A DNA stretch of 64,000 bases, taken from assembly GCA_022539475.1 (NCBI GenBank), contig VCMS01000147.1, forward strand, positions 1 through 64,000. The letters run 5' to 3'. Position 1 is the first letter of the stretch; each line of letters begins with the position of its first letter. Below, piece after piece: positions 32,634 through 44,785 of the stretch. The notes under the pieces are model-generated. The model made no database searches. It had not been told where the DNA came from and saw only the letters and a program-made list of their open reading frames with translations. This DNA comes from Gracilaria domingensis. Taxonomy: Eukaryota > Rhodophyta > Florideophyceae > Gracilariales > Gracilariaceae. The position numbers were made by a program, and so were the translations under genes.

Positions 32634-33679
32634 GTGGAATGTAGGAAAGAGTTGTATTCAATAAAGCCTGAAAGAGTAATATCAAGGGAGAGTAATCTAG
32701 AACTTAAGACAGAGGCCAATGATGAACGCCTTCGTCGATCGCAGAGACGAGCCGACGCCAATGAATGGAACAATATAATGAACATTGTCCGCAAAAATGA
32801 ACATGCATCCAAAAAGCTTCACGATGTGAAGAGTCTCGTCATGGGGGGGTCACTGAGGGTGGAGGAGATCGTCATGCAGCGAACGCCGACAAAAACAAAG
32901 ATGTGGAAGAACGGGGTGGTTAGCGTGGATCGCACAACACTTGCGAGAGGGGTTCCTGCTGTGTATCTTACCCATGGAGAGCTCATCTCAGAAAGGGAGG
33001 CTGCTGAGAAAGAGGCGGCGAAAGAAGAAGAAGACAAGCAAAAGAGAAAGGAAGAAAAAGCAGCGGAACGAGAGACAAAGAAGGTCCAAACCGAGCAGAG
33101 GAAGAAAGAACGCGAAGTCGCGGCACAGAAACGAAAGCTTCAGCGCGAAGAAGAGCGCCAACAGAAGTGCCTTGAACGCGAGCGCAAGCGCGCCGCGACT
33201 GCTCAAAAGCGCGCTGCTCGAGAGGAAGAACGCAAGTACAAGCAGTCGGAGAAGAACGAAAAGCGGCGCAAAGCCAATCACTTCCAATCATCAAAACCAC
33301 TGGTGTCGTTAATGTGCCTTCTGGTATGCTCGCCGAGGGTGAGAGTGAGGAGCAGGATGTCGATGAGTCTGTGAATGCGTTGAAAGAGGAAAAGTAGCGG
33401 TCTTTGGCACAACGTTTAGGACTTTCAGAGAAGAAGTGCCTATCGAGCGAAGACGATTCGGAGCTGGAGGAGAGCGCTTATATCTTAATGAAGATGCATA
33501 GCGTTGATGCCGATTGGCTGTTGTCTCACAAAGTACAGCCGGAGGTGTCTGTGGGAGATCAGATGTGCATGGAGGAGCCGGGGTGGAGAGGGTGGAAGAT
33601 GTTAGAGAAAGATTCCGGCGTTCAACTTAGCCCTGCTCGGAAGGGAAATGCAGGGGTGATGAGCGAAGAGGAGATTTGA
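32634..33679 (+). pseudogene. Relic of a coiled-coil gene
   Basis: One frame runs to about 33374 without a good ATG start. Residues about 120-215 are a long charged coiled coil (EREAAEKEAAKEEEDKQKRK and similar). In another frame from about 33270 to 33397 the coding-like tail SLPIIKTTGVVNVPSGMLAE continues to a TAG, and a third frame is open to 33679. The segment before the coiled coil (VYLTHGELISE) recalls the tails of pogo-like transposases. That is a weak resemblance, not an assignment. Confidence 0.35.
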
Positions 33680-33768
33680 CGCTGGTCAGAAACGTAGTAG
33701 AGCGGTGGTTATTGACCGTCTCCGGCTCACTGAACCAAAATCCGTTCAACAATGCCCGCGCGGGCAAG

Positions 33769-34132
33769 GTAGAAACATCGATTATACGGTTTTTTCCAGA
33801 GTTGGCCCTCGTCTAGGTTGGTTAGTCTTTGCTTGTGCTTCGCTGTTCTCTCTCTCAAGCATGCAGCCTAAAGGTTTACGACGAGTGCCTTTTACGTGTC
33901 GTACAGATTCCCCAAATTTGGTTTAATTTAATTAGGAGTCCCAAGGAGCACAGGCATCACTGTCAGGGCGCGCGTTCAACGGGCCCCGTTGGCCAGATGT
34001 ACACGTTGTGGGGGAGCACGCGCTCTCACACGCCGCTACGTGGCGCCGTGCAGCCGAACACGACGCGCGCCGGTGGCGCACGACAGACGCACGGGCCGAA
34101 AACGCGCCACGACGCGCGTGCCGGCGCCCGTC
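33769..34132 (+). repeat. Dispersed repeat copy 2 (without MITE)
   Basis: Uninterrupted counterpart of 27178-27752, same orientation, about 364 bp. It preserves the empty MITE target site (one TCA followed by GGGCGCGCG). Confidence 0.85.
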
Positions 34133-34303
34133 GGGCGCAGACGACCAAGATACGTGTAGTATCAGCGCATCGAGGCCGTTACTGCCGTCGCACGCGCTTT
34201 GCATTCACTACGTAAAACTATGTTGGCGCGTACTACTAAACGCCCCATTCAGCGCGCCGTAAATAGAAAGCGGCTAACTCTAAGAGTTTAAGTACTCGAC
34301 CCT

Positions 34304-35356
34304 TCAGTTAATGATGGAGCTGAAGCACGAGTCGGCGATCAGCAGTTGCTCGTTGCCGTCGTCATCCTCTTGGATGGCGTTCAAGTTGTGCAAGTCGATC
34401 AGATCCACCACGGAACAGCCGTCTACCGTGGACTCGCGGCGGAACACATTGTCCGGACAGCCTGTGACGTCAAAGCCATACATGGCGGCATGCACTTTGC
34501 AGTCATGAACATCATGTTGCAGTATGCATGCACTGTACACTATAGCCATGTCGTAGTTGAAACTGATCATACACTGCTGATATTGGAACACCGCCAGAGC
34601 CCCTCCAATGAGTCCTGCCCCATAAAAATTCACATAGTCGATACATTCGTTATATCCGAGGACTGCCGGAAGGGCTTGAGAAAGCACGAATGATCCAACT
34701 GCCTCAAGGCGAGCAGTCGTAGTTGAAAACACACTACGACATTCGAACTGATTCGCTTGCTCGCCATCATTGGCTCGCTCATTTGCTCTGCATTGAAAAT
34801 ACTTGCCTTCTTCTGTCGTTGTGCTTTCCACAGTGAACGTACCAGATGACGCTGACCCTCTGTTCAGGAACACGTATTCGTGAACATAACAGTTTCCAAC
34901 CGTAGAATCCTTCCAATACGGCACGCAGTTTGACGCCACGGGCTCCTCCACACCAAGCAGCGCATGAGCAACCATCCTGGCACTTTGAACGCTACCCGAA
35001 AGGATCTCACTGTACCCTTCTTGATAGGACTGTTCACAATCGTCGGAGCACGTTTCTCGAATGCTATAACTATAGCTATAGTCCATGTTCTCGCACAGCA
35101 GCTTGCATTGCTCCAGTTCCATTTGCAAGTTGTGAATGAGCGCATAAGCCTGTTGCACATCGTCGTACGAGATATGGAACACGTCACACGCTGTCATTTG
35201 TGCAGAGACGCGACTCGAAACATTTTCATTCAATTCCACGCGCGATATAGATGGCAGCTTCATCACGGGCAGCCGAGATTTGTTTGTTGACAAAGGCACC
35301 GTTGCAAGTGATACGCACCAAAGCACGACGAACACGGCTCCGAAAGAATGCTTCAT
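34304..35356 (-). CDS. Secreted Cys-containing protein, unknown family
   Basis: 350 residues. Residues 1-23 (FGAVFVVLWCVSLATVPLS within them) form a signal peptide. The mature protein has more than fifteen Cys spread along its length, including CKLLCENMD and CSDDCEQS. This suggests a disulfide-rich extracellular or wall protein. A mildly hydrophobic Gly/Ala segment (GAGLIGGALAVFQYQQCM) lies near residue 250. There is no catalytic motif that I know. The start is the first Met of the signal peptide, directly in front of the hydrophobic core. Stop codon at 34304-34306. Confidence 0.7.
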   Translation of the reverse strand: MKHSFGAVFVVLWCVSLATVPLSTNKSRLPVMKLPSISRVELNENVSSRVSAQMTACDVFHISYDDVQQAYALIHNLQMELEQCKLLCENMDYSYSYSIRETCSDDCEQSYQEGYSEILSGSVQSARMVAHALLGVEEPVASNCVPYWKDSTVGNCYVHEYVFLNRGSASSGTFTVESTTTEEGKYFQCRANERANDGEQANQFECRSVFSTTTARLEAVGSFVLSQALPAVLGYNECIDYVNFYGAGLIGGALAVFQYQQCMISFNYDMAIVYSACILQHDVHDCKVHAAMYGFDVTGCPDNVFRRESTVDGCSVVDLIDLHNLNAIQEDDDGNEQLLIADSCFSSIIN

Positions 35357-35480
35357 GTTGAGAGGTGAGAGTGGTTGATGGCTTAAGCAGCTTGCCAGGA
35401 AAAGGTTAGGGGCACGCTAAATAGTTTGCTCGAACGTTTCAGGGGGGCCTATTGCAGCAAATGCTCAAGCATAGTGAGGA

Positions 35481-36055
35481 GCACAACATGCCATCGACAT
35501 GAATAAGTATCGTTGTCCTCGCGTGCAAATTTTATGCAGCGCCGCTTACCTTCTTCTCATTTGTCAGTTATGTATCTGAAATGAAAAACGATCAGCCTCG
35601 TTAGCGTTGTCGTATGCAGTGATGCGTCGATGTACAACATGTCATCGACATGAAAAAGTATCATTTTCCTCCAATGTCAAAGTTGTCTGGTTCAAACCAT
35701 AGGCGAGTTAATGCGGTAATTCGGTTGCGTTGCTGAAGTCCGAGAGGGACAAGCAGACGCGGCAGGCGCGTAAGCGCGGACGCACAGAGAAAGACGAGTG
35801 GTCAACAAGTAGAATTGAGAACCGTTGTGTATCATACCAATAGTAGTGGCATCCACATAGTGTTGATGCGAGAGAACTGGAATCATTAACTGTGTATGAT
35901 TCTGCGACAGACTGCTCATGGCCTGCGGATCGCACATATTCACTTCGAACGCAAATTCTGGGAAGTGCCACTTCTTTTTTGTGAGTTGTGTATCTGATGT
36001 GAAAAACGATTAGCCTCGTAAACGTTGTCGTATGCTGTGATGTGTCGATGTTTCA
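35481..36055 (+). repeat. Imperfect direct repeats in spacer
   Basis: A 62-base segment at 35571-35632 recurs at 35989-36050 with about eight changes. A second segment of about 49 bases at 35481 recurs at about 35632. No gene in the whole stretch 35360-36500. Confidence 0.6.
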
Positions 36056-36509
36056 GAAAGTACATACCAATACTTACATTTCTTGTTGTGGAGCGTCATT
36101 TTTGATAGGGAATGTACACTAGAGATAAGGCTTACGAAGAAGGCTTCCAACGCACGTGCGGTATCGTCGGTATGCATACGACAAATTAAATGTTGACTTT
36201 ATGAGCGCAAGTCTACACCACACCTACCAACTTCGTAATACGAAGGTGAAACGTAGTCTGTATGCACCCCAGATGAGCCACGAGAAAAGCCATTTCAGGG
36301 TAAGATACCAGGTCTGTACTTGACAAAGAACCTCACAGTCATAGGTTCGGGTCAGCACACTGATGAGGCAAACTTCTTCGTGCATTCCGTCTCATCCAGC
36401 TCAAGTGAGGGAGCTTCTGGCGTCAGCTCAGGCGTTTTCTCCAGGGAGGAAGACGGCAGATGGGGCGTAGACGTCTCGTTCTCGGGCTCGGGTTCGATAG
36501 GGTATTTTC

Positions 36510-36755
36510 TTTTAGTACAGTTCGACTTCACAGAAGAGCTCGGGGTGAAACAAAGTAGGATGACTTTGTTTCACCGATTTTTATAGAGACTGAAATGGTC
36601 TCGTAAACATAGTAGCGTACTTAAGATATGGTAGCTCACGATAGTAAATTCAAATGCAAACTTAAATACAAATGCAAACTCAAATACAAACAATGTGTTC
36701 TCGTGCTCAAATACAAATGCAACTCAAATACAAACAGTGTGTTCTCGTGCTCACA
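36510..36755 (-). repeat. 3' LTR of the copia element
   Basis: Reading on -, it begins TGTGAGCACGAG and ends CTGTACTAAAA, so the right end is not the usual CA. It contains short internal repeats of CAAATACAAATGCAA type near the start of transcription. A purine tract on - (complement of 36756-36767) borders it. Confidence 0.9.
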
Positions 36756-36789
36756 TCCCTCCTCGACTGACAACGGGAGAATTGCAAAG

Positions 36790-39700
36790 AGAATTGCGAT
36801 GAGTCACGAACGTAAAACCCGTCAATGACTTCGTAAAAATGTCCGCCAGGATTTGCGCGGAAGGAACATACTGTCTATCAACAGTCTTCTTTTTAACAGT
36901 TTCTAGAACATGATAATAGCGCAAGTCGATATGTTTGACTCTGCGTAGTTCTGAGTATTCCTTCGACCAACAAATTGTGCCCAAGTTGTCCTGAAATAGG
37001 GAAACGGCATATCTGATAGGATTGCCAATGTCTTCTAAGATGTTTCTAACCCAGTGCAGTTCCCTGATACGTTCCGACATGGCGTAGAACTCTGCCTCCG
37101 ATGTTGAAAATGCGGTGAACTTCTGCAACTTTGAGCTCCAAATCACCGGTACGCTGTCCAGACAAAGTACGTCACCCCCCCTGGATCGACGCCTGTCAAC
37201 CTCCCGTGCTCAATCGGCGTCGGACCACGCAATGACGTGGGGCTTCACATCGGGCGGAATGAGTAAACCGATTTTCCTGGTACCCTTCAGGTAGCAAACA
37301 ACATGTTTCATGGCTTGCCAGTGTTCTAGGCGCGGGGGCGAGGCAAATTTCCCCAACATAGATACTGCAGTGGCAATTTCTGGGCTTGTGCGAGTGCTGA
37401 AAAACAACAACGAGCCAATGACTTGCTTGTATGGAACCTTAGCCATTGCCAACGCTTCATCTGCACTCGGTATCTGTCGCGGTGCATAAAGGGAGTGACG
37501 TTCGGGAAGGGGTGTAGCAACTGGTTTTGCGTCTGACGTAGAAGAGGGCATAATACTCTTGTCAATGAGCGGCTATTGATGCAAAGGAGTCCCAGAAGCC
37601 GATTCATCAATAGAGACACCAAGATAAAGATTAGCCTTTCCAAGATCACTAACTTCATAGTTGTCGGAGAGCTTCTTCTTCATCCACCCCGTCAATTTGG
37701 CAGGTCCAAAGAGGCAAATGTCATCAACGTCGACCAAGAGCACAAGCATACCGTCCGAGCAGGTGTACGTAAATAGGCAGGGATGAGACTGGGCTTGAGT
37801 GAGACCAAGGGACCGAAGATACGTTGAGAGATTCTTGAACCACAGTCGAAGAGCTTCGCGGGTGCCGTAAAGGGACTTCACGAGTTGAACAACGTGACCG
37901 TCAGCTTCCAGAATGCCGGGAATCTCGGGAAGCCGTATCCAAATAGGGCTCTCGGATGGTATGGTGACATGAAGGAAGGCGCCTTTGATACCCACGTGTT
38001 GGCAGTCCCATCCTTGAGATTGTGAGTAGGCAAGGAGGAGACGGAATAACTCGAAATTCAGAACTGGTGTGTAGAGGCTGTCCTTCTCACAATCCGTTTG
38101 AAAATTGCCGCGAGCAACCAAACGAGCTTTAAAACGTGAGGGTTTGCCGTTGTGGTCGCGTTTCAGAAGTAGAATGACTCCTGATGAAATAGGTGGGCCG
38201 TGGTCCGGATCTGCATTACGATAGGTCCCCAGTGCGGTGATGGTGCTGAATTCTTCTCTGATTGCGTTCAGCCACAAATTTGCCTCGGGAGAACGGAGAG
38301 CAGTCTTCAGTGTGGGCTCATCAGTGGTAGTGATACTCTGTGGAAGAGCAACATGAGCTTGCGGGGTTGAGGGAAGGCTGTCATCAGAGGCGTACCGTCC
38401 GTTGTCGTAAGTGGAAGGTTTCGCTGGATAATGCGTCAAAGTAGACGAGACTGATGAGAGAGAGGCGTTGTCGCAGTGGTCATCGACAGGGACGTCGTCG
38501 ACATTGGTCGCTTCGCAGCAGTCCGAGTCGGAGTCAACATAGCCATAGGTTGGAGTCGGGTCATCCAGAGAAGGAGGCTCGGTGGGTCCAGGTGTGGACA
38601 ATGAGTAGCCAGGAACGCCGGGAAATTCAGATTCGATGAACTTCACGTGCTTGGTACGAAGGAGACCCTCAGCAGTCTTGATGATGTACATACCACCATG
38701 AGTATGCCCTAGATGGATTCCTTCAGTGAGACGAGGATCCAACTTGCTCAGTGTTTTCTCACTGTGCAAGACTAAGGCACGGCAGCCAAAAACCTTCATG
38801 TGTTTGGCATAACGTGGGTATCATCCGAAGAGAGCCACAAATGGTATTTGGTTCGTACTGCGATGGACGATGAGGTTACGCGCTTCGACAGCTTGCTGTA
38901 AGGCATAGGGCCAAAGGGTCTTGGGAGACGAGCATGTGAGAGAGCAGCGCGAATTGGTCCGACGGTAATACCGATGTGACGTTCGGCTAAGCCGTTCGAG
39001 GAGGGTGTGTAAGGTGATGTCTCGGTTACGGTAATACCCAATTCAGACGGTTTGGTCTTAGCACGGAAGAATTCAGAGCCACCATCAGTGTGCAGAGAAC
39101 GCACAGGAAAGCCAATTTGTCGTTCAAACCAAACAAGAAAGATCATAATCTGTTTCGATGCTTCACCCTTAGTACGCAACGGTGCAGCGGTCACGAATCG
39201 AGTGCACTCATCCACAATAACAAGGTAGTACCGATGACCTTCGTCGGAGAGGTCACCAGCATCGGTGATATCTGCGTGAAGATGTCCAGGTTTGAGTTTT
39301 GAGGTTAGACTACCAGAAAAAGATTTACGGAACTTACCTTTAGTGCACGGGATACATTCAGTGTCAAACGCTGGGTTCGGCGGGAGAAGGTTGCGACGAA
39401 GCATGCGAGCGATTGCATCATGAGAGCCTGCATGAGCGAGCCGAAGATGCCATAGGTTGACGATTTGCTCGTCGACCGAGGTTATATCAACTGTATCGTC
39501 AACAAGGTTCGGGAGATCGTTGATGGTGTCTGCATTCTGGTGTTCGGTATCTCTGATGTCCGATTCTTCGTCCTCTTCAGAGCTGATGTCAAGAAGAGGT
39601 GCTTCATCTTCTGCATTGGGTTCAGAATTGACAGAAGAATTACAGTCATCTTCTAAAGAGGAAAGCGCAGCAAAGCGGTTGTTGTGCTGGGACACCTTAG

Positions 39701-40991
39701 GAATGGTAGCCATCATCACGCTGTGGACCGAGCTGCTCACTTGACGGGAATCTGATGGAGCATTTGGAGAAGTAGGTATATAGTAGAGCCCATCCGGATG
39801 TTTTGGTGCTGTACCAATGATTTGAAAGTCTTCCGTCAAGTCAATTAGAAAAGCAGCATCTGGCATAAACAGAACGGCAATCTGTTTTGACGTGAGTGCC
39901 GGAATTGACAATAGACTCATAGCAATGTCAGGCGACACTAGAGTGTTGCTCAGATCGACCGATGTAGTCGTGTTGTCATACTGCCATTGGACTGTCCTTG
40001 TGCCTTGTTCAGTTGCGACAATCTGTGAGTCGTCTCCAAATGCAATGGGAATCGAGCATGATTCGATTCCGTGGACATCCTTGTGGTCAGGAGTGAGATG
40101 AGTCGTTGTACCCGAGTCGAGCATGAGGAGCTCATCAGAACTTGGGCGCGCCAGCATTGCATGGGCGACAGCAGCTCTAGTTCGATGATTGCTTCCAAAA
40201 TTTGCAGATGCGTTGGACTTCTGCTTGTTATTGGGTGTCTGGTCGTGAGATCCAGAACGGCTACTGCTTTCATTTCTTGTATCCTTCTCCGAATCGCTCA
40301 GGTTGAGACGATTCTTGGGGTTCTTCGGATTTAGAAAACAGTTGGAAGTGGTATGGTTTCGTCTCTTACAGATACCACACTTCGATTTTGCTGCATGGGC
40401 CTGTTCGGTTCTGCTAGTGGGCAAGTCACGGTGTTCATCGAGTAGACGCGATGTAACCAAATCCCAAGTAAGATTCTCAGATGTTACAGTCTTAATAGCG
40501 GCACACGCTGCATGTAGCTGTGGTGCTTTTACATATGCCACAAGAAGTGCAACAGAGAGTTCTTCAGGTAGCTTTGTGTCCATGCTGTTGAGTTGTTCAA
40601 CTAAGCTGGCCATCTTGTCAACATGCTTACCAAGATTTTTAGAGACGTCAGTGTATCGTAGTGTCACAAGCTCACAAATCTTGGATATACGAGAAGCAGT
40701 TGAGGTCGAGGCATATCGGTTATCCAGCCGTTTCAGCATTTTGTTGGGGTTCCCAATTTCTGTTTGGACCACTATTAATGCTTCATTCGACAGTGCAGAC
40801 ACGATTATGCCACTTGCCTTCTTCTGGGCTTGAATGAACTCTTCACGCTTTTCATCATCAGCGCTGAAAGGATTACGCGAAATCAGAAGAGCGTTTCCGA
40901 CTCCTTTCGGCGTCCCAAGTAGCTTCGATGCGAATACGCCAGAGCTTGTAATCATCCTTTTCTTCGAAGTGTTTGATGCGAATTTTGTCAC
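36790..40991 (-). CDS. Copia gag-pro-int-RT-RNase H region
   Basis: On -: Gag of the UBN2 type with a CCHC knuckle (CGICKRRNHTTSNCF) near 40370. Protease LMLDSGTTTHLTPD near 40120. GAG-pre-integrase HHCC (LWHLRLAHAG ... CIPCTKGKF) near 39450-39330. Integrase core with TDGGSEFF and YTPSSNGLAERH near 39270-38980. RVT_2 reverse transcriptase at about 38300-37600, with ARLVARGNFQ and the LVDVDDICLFG catalytic block. RNase H at about 37200-36800. Integrase before RT is diagnostic of Ty1/copia. The region is not a single open frame now (about three breaks). Confidence 0.9.
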
Positions 40992-41121
40992 TTTCCATTG
41001 TGAAAAGAGAGTTTCGTCAAACGGAAGGGAGAGAGGGAAGAAAGAGAAAGGATTAAAGGGAGAGTAAAAGAAAGAAGGAATGCGAAGAAACTGAGATGGA
41101 AGTAATTAGCAATGCGCAAAA

Positions 41122-41134
41122 GCGAGCGGGACCA
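41122..41134 (-). other. Primer-binding site of the copia element
   Basis: On - TGGTCCCGCTCGC follows the 5' LTR by five bases. It is complementary to a tRNA 3' end reading GCGAGCGGGACCA. Confidence 0.65.
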
Positions 41135-41139
41135 TAACC

Positions 41140-41385
41140 TTTTAGTACAGTTTGACTTCACAGAAGAGCTCGGGGTGAAACAAAGTAGGATGACTTTGTT
41201 TCACCGATTTTCATAGAGACTGAAATGGTCTCGTAAACAAAGTAGCGTACTTAAGATATCGTAGCTCACGATAGTAAATTCAAATGCAAACTTAAATACA
41301 AATGCAAACTCAAATACAAACAATGTGTTCTCGTGCTCAAATACAAATGCAACTCAAATACAAACAGTGTGTTCTCGTGCTCACA
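41140..41385 (-). repeat. 5' LTR of the copia element
   Basis: Pair of 36510-36755, about 98.4% identical. Confidence 0.9.
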
Positions 41386-41499
41386 TTTTCCTGTCACAAT
41401 ACCAATCCGTCTGGCATGCAATTGCACTCACCGGAAGTACTGGCTCCCACATTCCCATCAGCCGTAGAACAACATACCTTCCCGCCCTCGGCCTTCTTG

Positions 41500-42331
41500 C
41501 AGCCCCATTCTCACACTCACTGGCAATCGCAACACCCTGACATTTACATGGGAATTTGTCTCCCTCCCTGGAAAATCCACCGTCTATAGCGCAACAAACT
41601 TTTGGACCTGGTAGCTTGCCACGCCGTGGAAGCACCTACCTCCAAACTGCCAGTTGCGGCGATCGAAAAACGACGGAAGCTAATCTGGTCCATGCGATTT
41701 CGATGGCGAGTAAGGGGCGTAACAGCCAAAATTGAAGCCAGTCGAATGATCAATGAAGTAGTAAGGCCTTAGCAACCCAATGTTGTATTTCGTCACTACA
41801 GCACGATGAAGTGATAGGAGAGTCCCGAGGACGCTGTCTGGAATCCCGGTAGGAGTCGGGGATAGCTCAATGGAGAACGTTAAATGAGCCGCGATAGATC
41901 CGTTCGGTGTACGCAAAAGCTGACAGTTGCGTGTGCAAAATTCGCATTTGCAGATTGCTTACCTCAATAAGACTGTAAAAGTCTTATTGAGGTTAGCTGT
42001 CCGGAGTGGAATCCCACAGGCGTCTGATAAAGAATACTAGCCGGCAAGGCTGGGTCTGGGCATTTGTTAATAAAAGCTGCCGTCGCCAAGACTGAAGCAA
42101 CCTTCAGAGAGCAATGCGGCCGCCATCTCTTCCAGCTCTGAAGGTGTGCCCGATCACTGTCCTCATCTTTCGCTACTCGGCGAGCGGCCAACTCGAGGGC
42201 GGCGCACGTATCCCTCTTCGCCTACACGCCTCATCATCCAAACAATATGTTGGGGCGCGCCTGATGACCGAAACCGTGAGCACTACAGCAACCATGAAAA
42301 AATTAATCGGAAACGACTTGGGAGAAGACTG
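41500..42331 (-). other. Possible spliced or decayed Cys-rich secreted-protein gene
   Basis: On - a Met-led hydrophobic start (MVAVVLTVSVIRRAP) lies near 42294. Further along are open stretches with CEFCTRNCQLL, then AAHLTFSIELSPTPTGIPDS to 41680, then VCCAIDGG and CKCQGVAIASEC. Between some of these, GAG|GTAAGC (about 41959) and GAG|GTAGGT look like donor sites and CTGTCAG and CTACCAG like acceptors. The implied introns are only 30-45 bases, unusually short. The reading is weak. Confidence 0.25.
41961..41993. other. 13-bp perfect hairpin
   Basis: ACCTCAATAAGAC and its exact reverse complement surround TGTAAAA. It overlaps the possible splice donor of the region above. Confidence 0.75.
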
Positions 42332-42339
42332 ACTGGGAA

Positions 42340-43500
42340 GACAGGCTACCAGACGAGCAGCGAGACCAGCTGATCAAAAAAGAACGCAAGATATGTTCTC
42401 GGGCTGCTTTATAGTTTGTTAGGCATTACCAGGGTTTGCAGATTTGGTCTTTGCAATCACGGTGCATTTGCGCCATAGCTCTGAAATTGCCACTGACTGC
42501 AACGCTGACAAACCAGTCCACATGTCCAGCTGACATTTACTTCCATTGGGTCACCATCTCGCCCAGCATGATTGTGGACGCCATTTTTCGTAAGCAGACA
42601 CAACGGCGCAGGTAGTGACAAACGCAGGGAGAGAAACACAACAAATGCCCGAGAGTACCAGCCTAAACAGCGAAAGAAAATATGGTAACTCAGCGATAAA
42701 CGCAACAGCCGAACAACAGAACTGAAGCAACACGGTCTGTCTCAATGTTGACGTCGAGATCAACAACTAACGACAAAGACGCAGGCCAAGTGCTAATAGA
42801 TGCACCACACAACTTCAGTTTGTGAGTAGAACGAGGACGTTGGTACGCTTAGATTCGTTGCAATTTGCAGACGAGCCTAACAAAGGGCCACACACTACAA
42901 CTTCAAAGAGGAGGGCGAGTGACCGAGTCGCCTGTAGAGAGAAAGAAAGGGAAAGGGGGAGCAGATAGCGGGAAAGCACAGACCGTGCTAAAGGGCAGTG
43001 AGGATGTCAAAGTAGAGGGTGGACGACAGAGAGAGAGGGAGATGACAGAGAGTTGGGGGGTCGTCGTGAGGGAAGAAGTGGTCTGCTCACGTTCAGTTCC
43101 CGACGAGCTTCCGAACTCGGGGGTTTACATCTACAATTCTTGTGGTTCGTATACCCTAAGTTGTAGCTTGCTCACCGTCTAGTCATAAATACCCTAGTGC
43201 TGCTCACCATCCACAGTAAGTGGTGATGTCAGCGCACGGCTCTTCATTATGTAAGTCGGTGGTTGGTCGGGTCTCATCTGGCTTCTTAGTTCTTGGGCTG
43301 ATTCCCAGGTCATATTCGTGTTCCATACTATGCCATGATGTTCGGTCCTAATGTTGCAGTATGTTGATTTGTGGTTGGCTATTATCTCCGTCGCATCTTG
43401 ACTGGTTTTCATCTCCTTATATACTTAGGGCGGTACCGGTATCATCACTTCTCTTTGTTGCCCTACTTGTACACAACTGTTATTCGGTTTTTCTCAGATC
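42340..43500. other. Gene-poor stretch with a purine-rich segment
   Basis: 42895-43060 is strongly purine-rich on +. No supported gene. Confidence 0.5.
43417..43423 (+). promoter_or_regulatory. TATA box ahead of the 43511 frame
   Basis: TTATATA lies 88 bases upstream of the ATG at 43511. Confidence 0.4.
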
Positions 43501-43510
43501 CAGTTTTATA

Positions 43511-43876
43511 ATGTCGGCCAAAGCTATTTTAGCAATCGCGACAGATGACGATACCAATAATTCGGGCGTTCCGAAGGCGAGGTCGACTTTTGTCATAGAA
43601 TCTGAAGCCAAAGAGGTTACGGCTGATGAGACGACGCGTGAGCGACGGACGGGTAACGCGCCAGAAGAGCGCGACGCCGCGGTGCTGGCGCTAAAGAGGT
43701 TGCAAGTCCGGGGGTGGAAGGTGGTTTTTGATTTTGCGAGATATGCCAGATCCAAAGAAAATATCTGCCGGGAATGTCCAGGTAATGTCTGGGAACTCTC
43801 TCATTCCACCGTCACAGTTATGAACCCGACACATGCATTTGTGGTAACGTGTACTGTGTATGCTGAATATGACTAG
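43511..43876 (+). CDS. Hypothetical protein
   Basis: 121 residues from MSAKAILAIATDDD; longer upstream extension is possible but leaves the TATA box inside the coding region. Residues about 20-65 are charged and probably disordered. The end (VKRL-like helix, FDFARYARSKENICRECPG) has a Cys pair C-R-E-C. Not recognised. The TATA box upstream supports transcription. It could also be the start of a lost mobile-element gene. Confidence 0.35.
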   Translation: MSAKAILAIATDDDTNNSGVPKARSTFVIESEAKEVTADETTRERRTGNAPEERDAAVLALKRLQVRGWKVVFDFARYARSKENICRECPGNVWELSHSTVTVMNPTHAFVVTCTVYAEYD

Positions 43877-43879
43877 AAA

Positions 43880-44785
43880 TTTATTTCATGATCTAGTCAG
43901 TCATCCATTAGTTATCTAATTATATGTCAAGTCAGTCGGTCATAAATATGGCCCTGTTATCAACAAAAATTAACTCGGCGGCCATCCGGCGGAAGAATAC
44001 TGATAACCTTTTTCTCCGCGAGCCATTGCAGCATCCCTGTCGTATCCATCTATCGTTCAAAATTGATGCGATTAGAGACATGCGGCACATTGTCGCAAAC
44101 AGATGGAGTTAAACCAAGCTCTGCTTTTTCAAAACCACTACTGATGAATCCATCGTGCCTTCAAGTTTTCCGCTCATGCAAACCACCATTCCCAGGCTCT
44201 CCCCACAAGACAGAACATCAACATACTTCACTTCTATTTGCCACACAATCCAAATTTCTTTCTGTTTTAACCGTTAATAACGAAATGCGTTTTGTCGCGA
44301 TCTTCGACGTCGTTCTGTTCCAATAACCTCTCAGTAAAAGCAGCTTTCATTTTTTCAAGATTATAGAAAAGCTCGTATAAATATGTTCTTGCATTGCCAT
44401 AGATAAAAGATATTTTCCGGTATGTGCGCAAATAGCAATTCGAAATAGATTGGTGAGGTGTTAAATATGTCTGCGGTTTATTATTTCGATGATGTGTTTC
44501 GTCCCTGGCTTGGCCATGAGGTTGTCTTGATACTCCAAATTGGTGTCGTTCTTCAAGATTTGAATGACCGTTCCATAAAAGCTTTTTTAGTTAACTTTAC
44601 GCCGAGCTTGAGTAAGCGATCACGTGTTGGCCTAGTTTTGCGCCCCCGTTTTCCTGGAAGAAGCGGAAGATGCAGGATCACGCTGTCATGACCATGTAAG
44701 TGGTTCCATGAGGACTGAAAACGACAGCAAGGCTGCCTTTCAATAAATTTTTGGTTTTGTGTCAGTTTCACGCGTAAGCAACGCG
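43880..44785. other. Gene-poor stretch
   Basis: Short frames only; nothing supported. Confidence 0.5.

Larger units (their letters stand above)
36505..41390 (-). mobile_element. Ty1/copia LTR retrotransposon, young, with target duplication
   Basis: Two 246-bp LTRs (36510-36755 and 41140-41385) differ at about four positions (near 1.6%), so the insertion is recent. TTTTC at 36505-36509 and 41386-41390 is the 5-bp target duplication. Reading on -, the order is 5' LTR, primer-binding site, gag, protease, integrase, RT, RNase H, polypurine tract and 3' LTR, the Ty1/copia arrangement. The coding region has about three breaks. No envelope-like gene is present. Confidence 0.93.

Noticed and set aside
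27178-34132. The two direct repeats as LTRs of one 7-kb element
   Set aside because: No TG...CA ends, no primer site or polypurine tract, no target duplication, and the genes between are not retroelement genes.
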